NCBI RefSeq assembly: GCF_018596315.1
Contig: NZ_JAHEAG010000004.1
Coordinates: 248,001 to 312,000, forward strand
From: Bradyrhizobium sp. SRL28
Lineage (GTDB): Bacteria; Pseudomonadota; Alphaproteobacteria; Rhizobiales; Xanthobacteraceae
Direction of reading: 5' to 3'
Length of the DNA stretch: 64,000 nucleotides
The translations under genes and the position numbers were made by a program. Under the pieces are notes generated by a model. It was not told the origin of the DNA and did not search any database. It saw only the letters and a list, made by a program, of their open reading frames with translations. This document shows positions 11,140 through 19,199 of this stretch, piece by piece. Numbering within the stretch: position 1 is the first letter of the stretch; each line of letters starts with the position of its first letter.

Positions 11140-11189
11140 GAAGCATGGTCTTATCGGAAAAGCGGTGCCGCCACTGCCGGATCATGCTC
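11140..11189. repeat. Dispersed inverted repeat, family D (degenerate copy)
   Basis: GAAGCATGGTC at the left and GATCATGCTC at the right bracket a GGAAAAGCGGT-like core. This resembles the clearer family D elements at 37649-37697 and 45193-45267. It lies between hemD and the mitofilin-like gene. Confidence 0.6.
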
Positions 11190-11246
11190 TAAGACGTCCC
11201 GATTCTGCTAAGTTCCGGCACCTAACCACCAGAGGGAACCGCTGTG

Positions 11247-12449
11247 ATGGTCGATGACAGGCCCGAAGACACTGGATCGCTGCCCGATTCGAGCCGGCCG
11301 AAGCGCGAGCCGCCGACCATCGATCTCGAGGCGACCGAAGTGTCGAGCGAGACGAAGAGTTCTGCTGAGACATCGCCCGAGCCCGTGGCTGAGGCCGCGC
11401 CCGAGGTCGCCAAAGCTTCCGTTGAGGAGCCTCCGATTGCAGAGCCGGCTCCCCGGCCTGTCTCGCCCTGGATCGTCGCGCCGGTCTCCGGCGCGGCCGC
11501 CGCTGCGCTGGTGATCGGCGTCGGCTGGATGCTGGGCTGGCCTGCGATCCAACCCGCGTCCGCGCCGCCTGCGCCGCAGCTCAGCACCGCCATCGACGCT
11601 CTCACCGCCCGTGTCGCCGGACTGGAGCCCAAGGTCGGCAAGCACGTTCCCGATCCCGATCCCTTCGCCGCCGCGCGCACCGAGGCCTTGGAAAAAACCG
11701 TCGCGGCGTTGCGCACCGAGCTGGCGGCAACGCGGGCGCAAGGCGACAAGCTGGCGTCCGCGCTCGACGAGGTGAGATCCGCGCCGCGCGGCGATGGTGC
11801 CGCGTCGCCCGATCTCTCGGGGATCGATGCGCGCATCGCGAAGATCGAGAGCCTGATGCGGGCCGAGATCGCGCAGCAAGGCAGCAAGCTTGCGGATGCG
11901 AAAGCCGACGCCAAGCCTGCCGACGACATGGCGCTGCGCCGTCTGGTGTCGGCCGCGCTGCTCGATGTTCAGGTCCGTATCGGCGAACCCTTTCCGACGA
12001 CGCTCGCTACCGCCAAAGCGCTGGCGCCCAATCCGCATGCCCTGAAGCCGCTCGATCAGTTTGCGGAGAAGGGCGTGCCGAACGCCGGCAAGCTGAGCAC
12101 GGAACTGCTGGCATTGGTGCCGAAGCTGTCGCCGGCCGCGCAACAAAGCACCGCCACGACGGGCACGGGCATCGTCGAGCGACTGCAGGCGGGCGCTGCC
12201 AAACTGGTCAAGATCGAACGCACCGATACCGTCGGGAGCGATCGTGGCGCCGTGGTGGCGCGGATCACCGCGGCTGCGCTGCGAAATGACGCCAACGAGG
12301 CGCGGCGGGAATTGAAGACGCTGGAGCCGGATGATCGCGCCGCGGCGCAGTCCTGGCTTGAACGGGCCGATGCGCGCGACGCCGCGCTGGCCGCATCCCG
12401 TCAATTTGCGACCGACGCCATGGCTGCGCTCGGCAAACCGGCGCAATAA
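11247..12449 (+). CDS. Mitofilin-like / HemX-position inner-membrane protein (COG4223)
   Basis: This 400-residue protein has an acidic, Pro/Glu-rich N-terminus (about 1-75), one transmembrane segment (VAPVSGAAAAALVIGVGWML, about 77-97), a coiled-coil-like stretch (TALEKTVAALRTELAATRAQ, about 145-210) and a C-terminal helical domain. This is the architecture of alphaproteobacterial mitofilin-like proteins, relatives of mitochondrial Mic60 found in the HemX position of the heme operon. Family work links them to inner-membrane organisation. A direct heme role is not shown. ATG 11247 has AGAGGGA upstream, and a GTG one codon earlier is equally possible. HemY follows after 8 bp. Confidence 0.82.
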   Translation: MVDDRPEDTGSLPDSSRPKREPPTIDLEATEVSSETKSSAETSPEPVAEAAPEVAKASVEEPPIAEPAPRPVSPWIVAPVSGAAAAALVIGVGWMLGWPAIQPASAPPAPQLSTAIDALTARVAGLEPKVGKHVPDPDPFAAARTEALEKTVAALRTELAATRAQGDKLASALDEVRSAPRGDGAASPDLSGIDARIAKIESLMRAEIAQQGSKLADAKADAKPADDMALRRLVSAALLDVQVRIGEPFPTTLATAKALAPNPHALKPLDQFAEKGVPNAGKLSTELLALVPKLSPAAQQSTATTGTGIVERLQAGAAKLVKIERTDTVGSDRGAVVARITAAALRNDANEARRELKTLEPDDRAAAQSWLERADARDAALAASRQFATDAMAALGKPAQ

Positions 12450-12457
12450 GGATTTCG

Positions 12458-14251
12458 ATGATCCGGATCATTCTGTTTCTGTTGTTGATCGCGCTGGGAG
12501 CAGCCGGCGCGGCTTGGATTGCCGAGCAGACCGGCGATGTCGTGCTGTCATGGGGCGGCTATCGCGTTCAGACCACGCTGCCGGTCTTCATGCTGGTGCT
12601 GGGCATCGTCGTCGTTGCGGCGATGATGATTTGGGCGATCCTGCGTGGCGTGTGGCACACGCCCGCGCGTATGCGGCGCAGCCGCCGCGAGCGGCGTCAG
12701 GCCCGCGGCCGGCATGCGATCACGCAAGGGCTGCTGGCGATCGGCCACGGCGATTCCTCCGCCGCCCGGGTCCATGCCGAGGCGGCGCGCAGACATGCGG
12801 CGCACGATCCGCTGGCGTTGCTGCTGCATGCGCAGTCGGCGCAGCTCGACGGCGACCGCGAAGGCGCGCAGCGCGCTTTTCGCGCCATGGCCGAACGCGA
12901 GGACACGCGGCTGCTCGGCCTGCGCGGCCTGTTCATCGAGGCGCAGCGCGCCGACGATCCGGTTGCGGCCGTGATGGTCGCCGAGGAAGCGCTGAAACTG
13001 TCGCCGTCCTCGTCATGGGCGTCGCATGCGGTGCTCGGCTTCTGCTGCGCCAAGGGCGACTGGGCCGGCGCGCTGAAAATCCTCGACAACAATCAATCGG
13101 CCGGACTGATCGACAAGGCGGCGTATCGCCGGCAACGCGGCGTGCTGCTGACGGCGCGCGCGCTCGAACTCGAAAAGGTCGATCGCGATCTGTCGCGCGA
13201 GAGCGTGATGGAAGCGGTCAAGCTGGCGCCGACGCTGGTGCCGGCTGCGGTGCTGGCGAGCAAGTTCGAGAGCGAAGCGCATCAGGTGCGGCGTTCGATG
13301 CGCCTCGTCGAGACGGCGTGGCTGGCGCAGCCGCATCCGGATTTGGCGGATGCCTATGCGCATGTGAAGCTCGGCGATTCCGCACGCCAACGTCTGGTGC
13401 GGGTCGAGACGCTCGCAGCGAAGATGCCCGGTCACATCGAGGGCGCGCTGGCAATTGCGCGCGCCGGGATCGACGCGTCCGAGTTTACAAAAGCGCGCGA
13501 TGCGCTGGCGCCCTTCATCGCCGCACCGACGCAACGCGTTGCGCTGTTGATGGCGGAGATCGAGCGCACCGAACATGGCGATAGCGGCCGGGCGCGGGCG
13601 TGGACGTTGCGCGCGGTGCGCGCGCTGCACGATCCGGCCTGGACCGCGGACGGCTATGTCAGTGATCGCTGGCGGCCCGTCTCCCCGGTTACGGGGCGGC
13701 TGGATGCCTTCCAGTGGCAGACCCCGGTCGCCGCACTTCCGTCCGACAGGGGGGCTGCGATCGAATCCTCAGCCTTCGAGGAAGCCATGCTGGCGACCCC
13801 GCGCCGGGCCGTCGTCCTCGAGCCGCCAAAGGACGTCGACGAGGAGAAGCCGGCTCCGTCGTCCGTCGCCCCGGCACCTTCCGCCGCGCCCGCTGCTTCA
13901 GCTCCTGCGCCGGCTGCCGAGCAGGACAATGCGCCTCCGCCGGCTGCCGCCGCCGAGGCGGCCCCCGCTGAGGCCGCTCCAGCCGAAGCCGCCCCCGCCC
14001 CAACGCCCGCCCCGTCACCTGCACCGGCCGAATCGGCCCCAAGCCGGCCGGCCCCCTTGTTCCGGTCACGGCAGGACATTCCGAAGGCAGTTCCAGCCCC
14101 CATTCCGGCGGTCATTCCGCTGATCCGGGCGCCCGACGATCCCGGGGTCGACGATGACGGCCCGGCGGACGAATTCGCGGAACAAATCGGCCCGCCCAAG
14201 GCCCAGGCCGGCGGCTGGCGGGGATTTTTGTCACGCTGGGGCGGTAACTAA
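12458..14251 (+). CDS. hemY: HemY-type heme operon protein with TPR repeats
   Basis: This 597-residue inner-membrane protein has two N-terminal transmembrane helices (about residues 1-20 and 42-62), a HemY N-terminal domain (AWIAEQTGDVVLSWGGYRVQ) and an array of TPR-like helical hairpins to about residue 420. Its C-terminal 170 residues are a low-complexity Ala/Pro tail with repeated AAPAEAAPAEAA units, ending RGFLSRWGGN. This HemY is the proteobacterial operon protein, not the protoporphyrinogen oxidase of Gram-positives. Its exact function is unknown, although a scaffold role for heme enzymes has been proposed. It is cotranscribed with the mitofilin-like gene. Confidence 0.9.
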   Translation: MIRIILFLLLIALGAAGAAWIAEQTGDVVLSWGGYRVQTTLPVFMLVLGIVVVAAMMIWAILRGVWHTPARMRRSRRERRQARGRHAITQGLLAIGHGDSSAARVHAEAARRHAAHDPLALLLHAQSAQLDGDREGAQRAFRAMAEREDTRLLGLRGLFIEAQRADDPVAAVMVAEEALKLSPSSSWASHAVLGFCCAKGDWAGALKILDNNQSAGLIDKAAYRRQRGVLLTARALELEKVDRDLSRESVMEAVKLAPTLVPAAVLASKFESEAHQVRRSMRLVETAWLAQPHPDLADAYAHVKLGDSARQRLVRVETLAAKMPGHIEGALAIARAGIDASEFTKARDALAPFIAAPTQRVALLMAEIERTEHGDSGRARAWTLRAVRALHDPAWTADGYVSDRWRPVSPVTGRLDAFQWQTPVAALPSDRGAAIESSAFEEAMLATPRRAVVLEPPKDVDEEKPAPSSVAPAPSAAPAASAPAPAAEQDNAPPPAAAAEAAPAEAAPAEAAPAPTPAPSPAPAESAPSRPAPLFRSRQDIPKAVPAPIPAVIPLIRAPDDPGVDDDGPADEFAEQIGPPKAQAGGWRGFLSRWGGN

Positions 14252-14333
14252 TCCCGTTTTTCTTGCCAATCGGGGCCGTGCCCGATATCAGGTGCGGGCG
14301 TTTCAGGCTCACGCCGAGCGCCGCGTTTGGTCC

Positions 14334-14409
14334 GCCGCAATAGCTCAGTTGGTAGAGCACGTCATTCGTAATGACGGGGTCACAGGTTCGAGTCCTGTTT
14401 GCGGCACCA
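14334..14409 (+). tRNA. tRNA-Thr (anticodon CGT)
   Basis: A full cloverleaf is visible. The acceptor stem GCCGCAA pairs with TTGCGGC, the D arm is GCTC...GAGC, and the anticodon stem CGTCA/TGACG encloses the loop TTCGTAA with anticodon CGT. The T arm is ACAGG-TTCGAGT-CCTGT. The 3' ACCA is encoded. It reads ACG codons. Confidence 0.97.
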
Positions 14410-14535
14410 CGCTTTTCAAAAAATTCCTTCGAACAGTCGGCGCTTGCGTTCACGGATGCGTTGCGTGACCTGTCTCACATCAGGGATCGCCGGCCCGGCA
14501 TAGTCTCCGCCTCGACCTCAAGGGGAGACACAAAC

Positions 14536-14988
14536 ATGCGTAAATTCATTTTCATTGCAGGATTTGTTTTGGCCTCCGCCGCTGCGCAGGCTGGCGATCG
14601 CAGCCTTTCGCTCGGAGGCATCGAGACGAAGACCGCTCCGGCGCCGGCCAAAGCTATGGATGCATCGAAAACCGCTGAAGTCCCGCAGGCCGCTGAAGCT
14701 CCGAAGTATGTCGAGCGGCCCGCGGTGGTCGAGCCCAAACCCGAGACGAGCAAGGCCGAGACGAGCAGGACTGAGACGAGCAGGCCCGCGGCAAGCCACA
14801 CCGAGAGGGCGAGGCCCAGGGCGACCGGCATGCAGCGCTATGCTAATCGTCCCGCAAGCGCCGGACCCGGAAGACCCTCGGCACAGAGAGCTGCGATGAT
14901 GTCGAGGGGCGCGGGAGCGCACCGCATGCGCAACGGGATCCGGGCGCGCATCATCGCCGCACTGCACCGCCACGGCATCTATTGGTAA
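14536..14988 (+). CDS. Small secreted basic protein of unknown function
   Basis: This is a 150-residue protein with a clear signal peptide (MRKFIFIAGFVLASAAAQAG). The mature part is low in complexity: Ala/Pro/Lys-rich at first, then tandem ETSKAETSRTETSRPA repeats at about residues 75-95. The tail is Arg-rich (GAHRMRNGIRARIIAALHRH). The start has AGGGGAGA six to seven bases upstream. I do not recognise a domain. It is probably periplasmic or exported. A bidirectional terminator lies downstream. Confidence 0.72.
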   Translation: MRKFIFIAGFVLASAAAQAGDRSLSLGGIETKTAPAPAKAMDASKTAEVPQAAEAPKYVERPAVVEPKPETSKAETSRTETSRPAASHTERARPRATGMQRYANRPASAGPGRPSAQRAAMMSRGAGAHRMRNGIRARIIAALHRHGIYW

Positions 14989-15007
14989 GCGTAGTTGTAC
15001 GTCTTTT

Positions 15008-15065
15008 CGTCATGCCCGGGGCAAAGCGCGAAGCGCATCTTCGCGCTTTTGCCCGGCCATGACGG
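15008..15065. repeat. Dispersed inverted repeat, family B-like (short form)
   Basis: The ends CGTCATGCCCGG and CCGGCCATGACGG are shared with the family B elements at 27656-27746 and 36904-36994. The interior differs: it is a GCGCGAA/TTCGCGC hairpin. It lies in the convergent gap between the secreted-protein gene and the polysaccharide deacetylase gene. Confidence 0.75.
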
Positions 15066-15074
15066 ATAGTAAGC

Positions 15075-15115
15075 AAAACGCGCCCCTCGGGTTCAAGTCC
15101 GAAGAGCGCGTTTTT
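15075..15115. terminator. Bidirectional intrinsic terminator
   Basis: The outer stem AAAACGCGC/GCGCGTTTT carries an inner CTCGG/CCGAAG pairing. It is bordered by A residues on the left and T residues on the right, so it can act in both directions between two convergent genes. Confidence 0.7.
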
Positions 15116-15158
15116 CATTGAGTAAGGCCGGAGCCGATGGACGGCTTCCCGCCAATCT

Positions 15159-16193
15159 TTATTGCGAAACCGTCTGCACCACGCTGCTGATCGGACGGCT
15201 GGCAACCGCCGGCACCTTCTGGTCCTTCACCAGCATCGCATCATATTCCGGCAAGGTTTCGAGCTGCTCCTTGGCCTTCATCTGCACGACCTTGTAGCCG
15301 CCGGCCTTCAGCCGACGCAGCAGCGTCGGCAAGGCAACCGCCGTGTGCTTCTGCAGATCGTGCATCAGGATGACGCCCTTGCCCTGCTTGTCCAGCTTGG
15401 TCATGACGTTCTGAATCACCTGGTCGGGGCCGGACGACTTGAAGTCGTTGGAATCGACATCAACTGAAAACATCGAGATGTTGCGCGAGGCGAGATAGCT
15501 AAGGGCGGGCTGCGTGTGCCCGAGGCCCGGGAAGCGGAAGAATGGCGCGGGCGCAGTCCCGAGCGCCATCTTCACGGCGCTAAAGCCCTTCTCGATCTCT
15601 TCCTTGACCTGCGCTTCGGTCAGCTTCTTGCTGTCGAGATGGGCGTGCGACCATGTGTGCGAGCCGATCGTGTGGCCGGCGGCCGCCACCTGCTTGAGAA
15701 TTTCCGGATGATAGGTCGTATGCTTTCCGACCGGGAAGAACAAGGCTTTCGTGCATTCATCCGAGAGCGCCTTGAGCACCGCCGGCGTGGTCGGCCACGG
15801 GCCGTCGTCGAACGTCAGCACCACTTCCTTGTCGGTCAGGAAGTCGAACTGCTTGTACTGCAGGAAGCCGAAGCCTGGGCCGCCCGTGGTGTCGATCACG
15901 ACCGTGCGGCTGACGCCGAGTGCGTCGGGATTGGCGCAGGTCGATCGCATCGCCTGCGGCGCAGGAATGGGCGCGGGGGCAGGGGCCGGCTTCGAAAGGG
16001 AAGCCGTGATCTCGACGTCGTCCTTCAGCGCGAGCTTTGCCGCGGCGGGCGCCGGCAACGGCTCGGCCTTGCGGGCGGCAACGGTTTGAGGTGGGGCCGC
16101 GTCGGCGCGCGGCGAGGAGGTCCAGAACCAAACGCCGGTGATCACCAGCGCCGTCATTACACTGGCCAGCATCAGGCCCAACGCATTACGCAT
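15159..16193 (-). CDS. Polysaccharide deacetylase (NodB-homology domain) family protein
   Basis: This 344-residue exported protein has a signal/anchor segment (about 5-25), a Pro/Ala-rich linker to about residue 85, then a NodB-homology domain. Motif 1 is VLTFDDGPWPTTPAVL (metal and base Asp near residue 126), motif 2 is HTIGSHTWSHAHLD (metal His residues), motif 3 is FFRFPGLGHTQPAL, and the later FSVDVDSNDFKSSG and ILMHDLQKHT blocks are also present. Such enzymes remove acetyl groups from N-acetylglucosamine polymers or peptidoglycan in a metal-dependent way. The actual substrate is unknown. No nod genes are nearby. The start at 16193 gives a proper signal peptide. Confidence 0.9.
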   Translation of the reverse strand: MRNALGLMLASVMTALVITGVWFWTSSPRADAAPPQTVAARKAEPLPAPAAAKLALKDDVEITASLSKPAPAPAPIPAPQAMRSTCANPDALGVSRTVVIDTTGGPGFGFLQYKQFDFLTDKEVVLTFDDGPWPTTPAVLKALSDECTKALFFPVGKHTTYHPEILKQVAAAGHTIGSHTWSHAHLDSKKLTEAQVKEEIEKGFSAVKMALGTAPAPFFRFPGLGHTQPALSYLASRNISMFSVDVDSNDFKSSGPDQVIQNVMTKLDKQGKGVILMHDLQKHTAVALPTLLRRLKAGGYKVVQMKAKEQLETLPEYDAMLVKDQKVPAVASRPISSVVQTVSQ

Positions 16194-16370
16194 CGCTACT
16201 CTTTCCACATATTCGGGGTACACACACGCAACAGGGCATTAATGCCAACAATTTCTTAACGCCTCGCGAACACGCGCCGGTTAGGCGAAGAAGATGAGGG
16301 GTTTATGTTTGAGTGACGTCAGTCACAGTCGTGGCGCCCGGTTCCGCGCATGCTGCAACCATCAACAGCC

Positions 16371-16388
16371 GGTCCACGTAGCTGGACC
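16371..16388 (+). promoter_or_regulatory. Leader hairpin just before the ribosome-binding site
   Basis: GGTCCA and TGGACC can pair across a six-base loop directly upstream of the AAAGGGAG Shine-Dalgarno sequence of the gene at 16403. It could affect translation or mRNA stability. The assignment rests on the visible palindrome only. Confidence 0.35.
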
Positions 16389-16402
16389 AAAGGGAGCCGA
16401 AA

Positions 16403-16684
16403 ATGACGACACTGTTCACCCGTACCGTTCGGAAGGTCAGTCTGGCACTGGCTTTCGCCGCCTCGTTCTCCGCCGTTTCCTCAACCGCGAGCTTCGCCTT
16501 CAGCTCGGAAGCGCAGCAGCAGTGCACCGGTGACGCGTTCCGCCTGTGCAGCTCGGAAATCCCGAACATTCCGAAGATCACGGCCTGCATGATCAAGCAT
16601 CGCTCCGATCTGAGCGTGGGCTGCCGCGGCGTGATGGATCGCGAACTCGCCGCCCAGAAATCCGGCAAGCTCGCCGCGCAATAA
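16403..16684 (+). CDS. Small secreted four-cysteine protein (cysteine-rich repeat type), paralog 1
   Basis: This 93-residue protein has a signal peptide ending near SSTASFA. The mature part carries four cysteines in the order C-x7-C-x12-C-x11-C (QCTGDAFRLC, ITAC, SVGC). The same spacing occurs in the gene at 16949, and the shared residues (Asp, Arg, Leu/Tyr-Cys in the first loop, then Ile..AC.....) show they are paralogs. The pattern resembles the cysteine-rich GLG1-type repeat found in short secreted rhizobial proteins. Function is unknown. It has a strong Shine-Dalgarno sequence, a leader hairpin and its own terminator, so it is probably a well-expressed monocistronic gene. Confidence 0.8.
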   Translation: MTTLFTRTVRKVSLALAFAASFSAVSSTASFAFSSEAQQQCTGDAFRLCSSEIPNIPKITACMIKHRSDLSVGCRGVMDRELAAQKSGKLAAQ

Positions 16685-16709
16685 TCGGCTCTCTATTTTG
16701 GCTCTCGGG

Positions 16710-16741
16710 AACGCTTGCGTCGATGCGACGCAGGCGTTTTT
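16710..16741 (+). terminator. Rho-independent terminator
   Basis: A long stem (AACGC then TGCGTCG, loop ATG, CGACGCA then GCGTT) with one mismatch is followed by a run of five T residues. It lies 25 bp after the stop codon of the four-cysteine protein gene. Confidence 0.88.
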
Positions 16742-16948
16742 CGCTTTCTGGGCGTTCACGTGGCACGGCCAAAGCGATTTCGCCGTTCACAAATGCGTTG
16801 GCGGCCGAATTTCGGTGACCGGATTCCCGCTCTGACACGTTTTCTTGACGCGAACCGGTCCACCCCGGATCAAGTCCGGCTGGCTTTCGCTCGAAAACGC
16901 TATAGAACGCGCGGATTGCGTTCTCGTGTACGTATAAAGGCATAGCAA

Positions 16949-17167
16949 ATGACCAAGATTCTTTTCGTGATCCCCCTGATCCTGATGGCTTCGAGCGCGT
17001 CGGCACAGACAAAAAAAGAGGGGCATGACGAGTGCGCGCGCGACGTCTCGCGGTATTGCCGGGCGCAGATGCAGGATGGCGATCAGATCATTCTGGCCTG
17101 CCTGAAGCAGAACCGCGCCAAGATCAGCAAGGCCTGCCAGCAGAAGTTGACAAGTCACGGGCAGTAG
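16949..17167 (+). CDS. Small secreted four-cysteine protein, paralog 2
   Basis: This 72-residue protein has a signal peptide (MTKILFVIPLILMASSASAQ). Its mature part has only about 52 residues, with cysteines spaced C-x7-C-x13-C-x11-C (ECARDVSRYC, IILAC, ISKAC). It matches the protein at 16403 in cysteine spacing and flanking residues, so one probably arose by duplication. The pattern again points to the cysteine-rich repeat family. Function is unknown. There is a 264-bp gap between the two genes containing the first gene's terminator, so this one should have its own promoter. Confidence 0.8.
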   Translation: MTKILFVIPLILMASSASAQTKKEGHDECARDVSRYCRAQMQDGDQIILACLKQNRAKISKACQQKLTSHGQ

Positions 17168-17286
17168 AATTCGTCTGGTGGCCATACGTTTTCGAGCGAA
17201 GTGGGTGCCGGTTCGCAAAGCAATCAAGTTGACGCAGATTGCGTAGACTTATCTGCGGTAGAAAACGCGTCAAAACAGAAGCGAGA

Positions 17287-17317
17287 GCTTAGGTTCTGAT
17301 TCGATCAGATCCTAAGC
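17287..17317 (-). terminator. Terminator of the TRAP transporter operon
   Basis: GCTTAGG/CCTAAGC with an inner CTGAT/ATCAG pairing forms a long stem directly after the dctM stop codon on the minus strand. It is followed by a T-rich stretch (TTCTGTTTTG). Confidence 0.75.
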
Positions 17318-17318
17318 C

Positions 17319-19199
17319 TTAGTTGCCGTAGAGATAGTTCGGCAGCCACAGCGTGATGCCGGGCCAGATGTACATCAGCACCATGCAGACGATGACGATG
17401 AACATGTAGGGCATCATGCCCGCGAAGATCTGGTTGAGCGTGACATGCTTCGGCGCCACGCCCTTCAGATAGAAGGCCGACATCGCCACCGGTGGTGACA
17501 GGAACGCGGCCTGCAGGTTCACGAACACCAGGACGCCCCACAGGATCGGATCGATGCTGAAGTGCTTCAGCATCGGCAGGAAGATCGGCACGAAGATCAC
17601 GATGATCTCGGTCCACTCCAGCGGCCAGCCCAGGATGAAGATGATCGCCTGCGACAGGATCATGAACTGGACCGGCGTCATGTTGAGCGACAGCACCCAG
17701 TTTTCCAATAGCGCTTGACCGCCGAGGATCGCAAACACCGCCGAGAATAGCGCGGAGCCGACGAACAGCCAGCACACCATCGAGGTGGTCTTGGCGGTGA
17801 GGAACACCGCTTCCTTGGTGCGCTTCCAGTCCAGCGTCCGGGCCGAAAACGCCAGCAGGAAGGCGCCGGCCGCGCCGACCGCGGCCGATTCCGTAGCGGT
17901 CGTGATACCGAGCAGGATCACCGCGAGCACGACCGCGGTCAGGAGGCCTAGCGGCATCACCGACGCGACCAGCAGCCGCAGCACCTCGAACTGCTCGGCC
18001 TCCATGGTCCAGTAGTAATAAAGCAGCACCAGGCCGAAGATGCCGGCGATAAAGGCGAAGTAGGTATAAAACTCCGGCGCCGGCCCGGTGTACGAAGGTG
18101 CCGTGGTGGTGCTGCGCAGCTCGGAGCTGCCCATCTGCTGCAGCGTTTCCGGCTCGTTCCTGGTCGCGGCTCCCGACCTGCCGCCGCCGAGCTCTTCCAG
18201 CTTTTCTTCCGCCGGCTGCGAAGCGGCCCCGGCGCCCAGCGGCTGCGGCGCGTCGTCCACCTTCTGCTGTATCGATGCCGCAGGCGGTGTCGGAATATCG
18301 GGCTGCGGGTGAATGACGACGTACCACCACGTCGCCCACAGCGTGGCCACCGTCAGCACCAGCGGCACCAGCGCGAAGCCGAAATTCTTGAGCAGCAACG
18401 GGTAACCGATACGCGCGCCGTCCACGCTGATGTTCAGGGCCTTTGCCGGCGCGAGCACTGCGCCAAACAGCGCCGGCAGCATTTTCCGTGAATAGGCCTT
18501 CTGCAACTCGGCGACCCATGGCCGGACTGGAACGCGGGTTTCGCTTTCGGGAAGTTTTGGCGCGATCTTCGGATTCAGCAGCGCCCAACCGATGACGTAG
18601 ACGAGATAGAGGAGCGCCAGGAAGAAACCCGGAAACATCGCCGCCGCGTAGAGCTTCACCACCGACTGTCCGGCCACGGCCGCATAGACGATGATCATCA
18701 CCGAGGGCGGGATCAGGATGCCGAGCGTGCCGCCGGCGGTGATGACGCCGGAGGCGAGTTTGACGTCATATCCGGCCTTCAGCATAGGGTTGAAGGCGAT
18801 CACGCCCATCAGCACCACCACCGCGCCGACAAGGCCTGAGGCGATGCCCCAGAAGGTGCACACGATCAGGGTTGCGACCGCGAGCGAGGCCGGCACGCGG
18901 CGGAACGCGAGCTGGATCGAATAGAACATCTTGTCGACCAGCGCGCCGCGCTCCATGACGTAGCCCATGAGCACGAACAGCGGGATCGAGATCAGGACGT
19001 CGTTGGTCATCGCGCCATAGGTGCGCTGGACCATCAGATCGAAGATGTGGTTGTCGGCCCAGGCCTCGCCGCCGCGGTAATAGGCGAAGAAGCCGAAGAA
19101 CATGCCCAAGCCCATCAGCGTGAACGCCGTCGGGAAGCCCATGATGATCACGACCACGATGAGGCCGAGCATCAAAAGCCCGAGTGCCGGATCGCTCAT
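17319..19199 (-). CDS. dctM: TRAP transporter large permease subunit, enlarged (DctM family)
   Basis: This 626-residue polytopic inner-membrane protein is the ion-coupled transport subunit of a TRAP importer. The N-terminal half shows GFPTAFTLMGLGMFFGF, IPLFVLMGYVMER, GGTLGILIPPSVMIIVYA. The C-terminal half shows GITTATESAAVGAAGAF, ILGWPLEWTEIIVIFVPIFLP and NLQAAFLSPPVAMSAFYL. Usual DctM proteins have about 430 residues. Here about 170 extra residues lie between the halves (about 225-395), with two additional hydrophobic segments and a Pro/Gln/Glu-rich soluble loop. Its start overlaps the dctQ stop as ATGA, showing translational coupling. Confidence 0.92.
   Translation of the reverse strand: MSDPALGLLMLGLIVVVIIMGFPTAFTLMGLGMFFGFFAYYRGGEAWADNHIFDLMVQRTYGAMTNDVLISIPLFVLMGYVMERGALVDKMFYSIQLAFRRVPASLAVATLIVCTFWGIASGLVGAVVVLMGVIAFNPMLKAGYDVKLASGVITAGGTLGILIPPSVMIIVYAAVAGQSVVKLYAAAMFPGFFLALLYLVYVIGWALLNPKIAPKLPESETRVPVRPWVAELQKAYSRKMLPALFGAVLAPAKALNISVDGARIGYPLLLKNFGFALVPLVLTVATLWATWWYVVIHPQPDIPTPPAASIQQKVDDAPQPLGAGAASQPAEEKLEELGGGRSGAATRNEPETLQQMGSSELRSTTTAPSYTGPAPEFYTYFAFIAGIFGLVLLYYYWTMEAEQFEVLRLLVASVMPLGLLTAVVLAVILLGITTATESAAVGAAGAFLLAFSARTLDWKRTKEAVFLTAKTTSMVCWLFVGSALFSAVFAILGGQALLENWVLSLNMTPVQFMILSQAIIFILGWPLEWTEIIVIFVPIFLPMLKHFSIDPILWGVLVFVNLQAAFLSPPVAMSAFYLKGVAPKHVTLNQIFAGMMPYMFIVIVCMVLMYIWPGITLWLPNYLYGN

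Noticed and set aside
11208..12446. A 412-codon open frame opposite the mitofilin-like gene
   Set aside because: The plus-strand gene has the right membrane segment, coiled coil and operon position. The antisense product is Gly/Arg-rich without structure.
16310..16327. TGACGTCA palindrome upstream of the four-cysteine protein gene
   Set aside because: An 8-bp palindrome is expected by chance in such a window, and no matching bacterial regulator is indicated.
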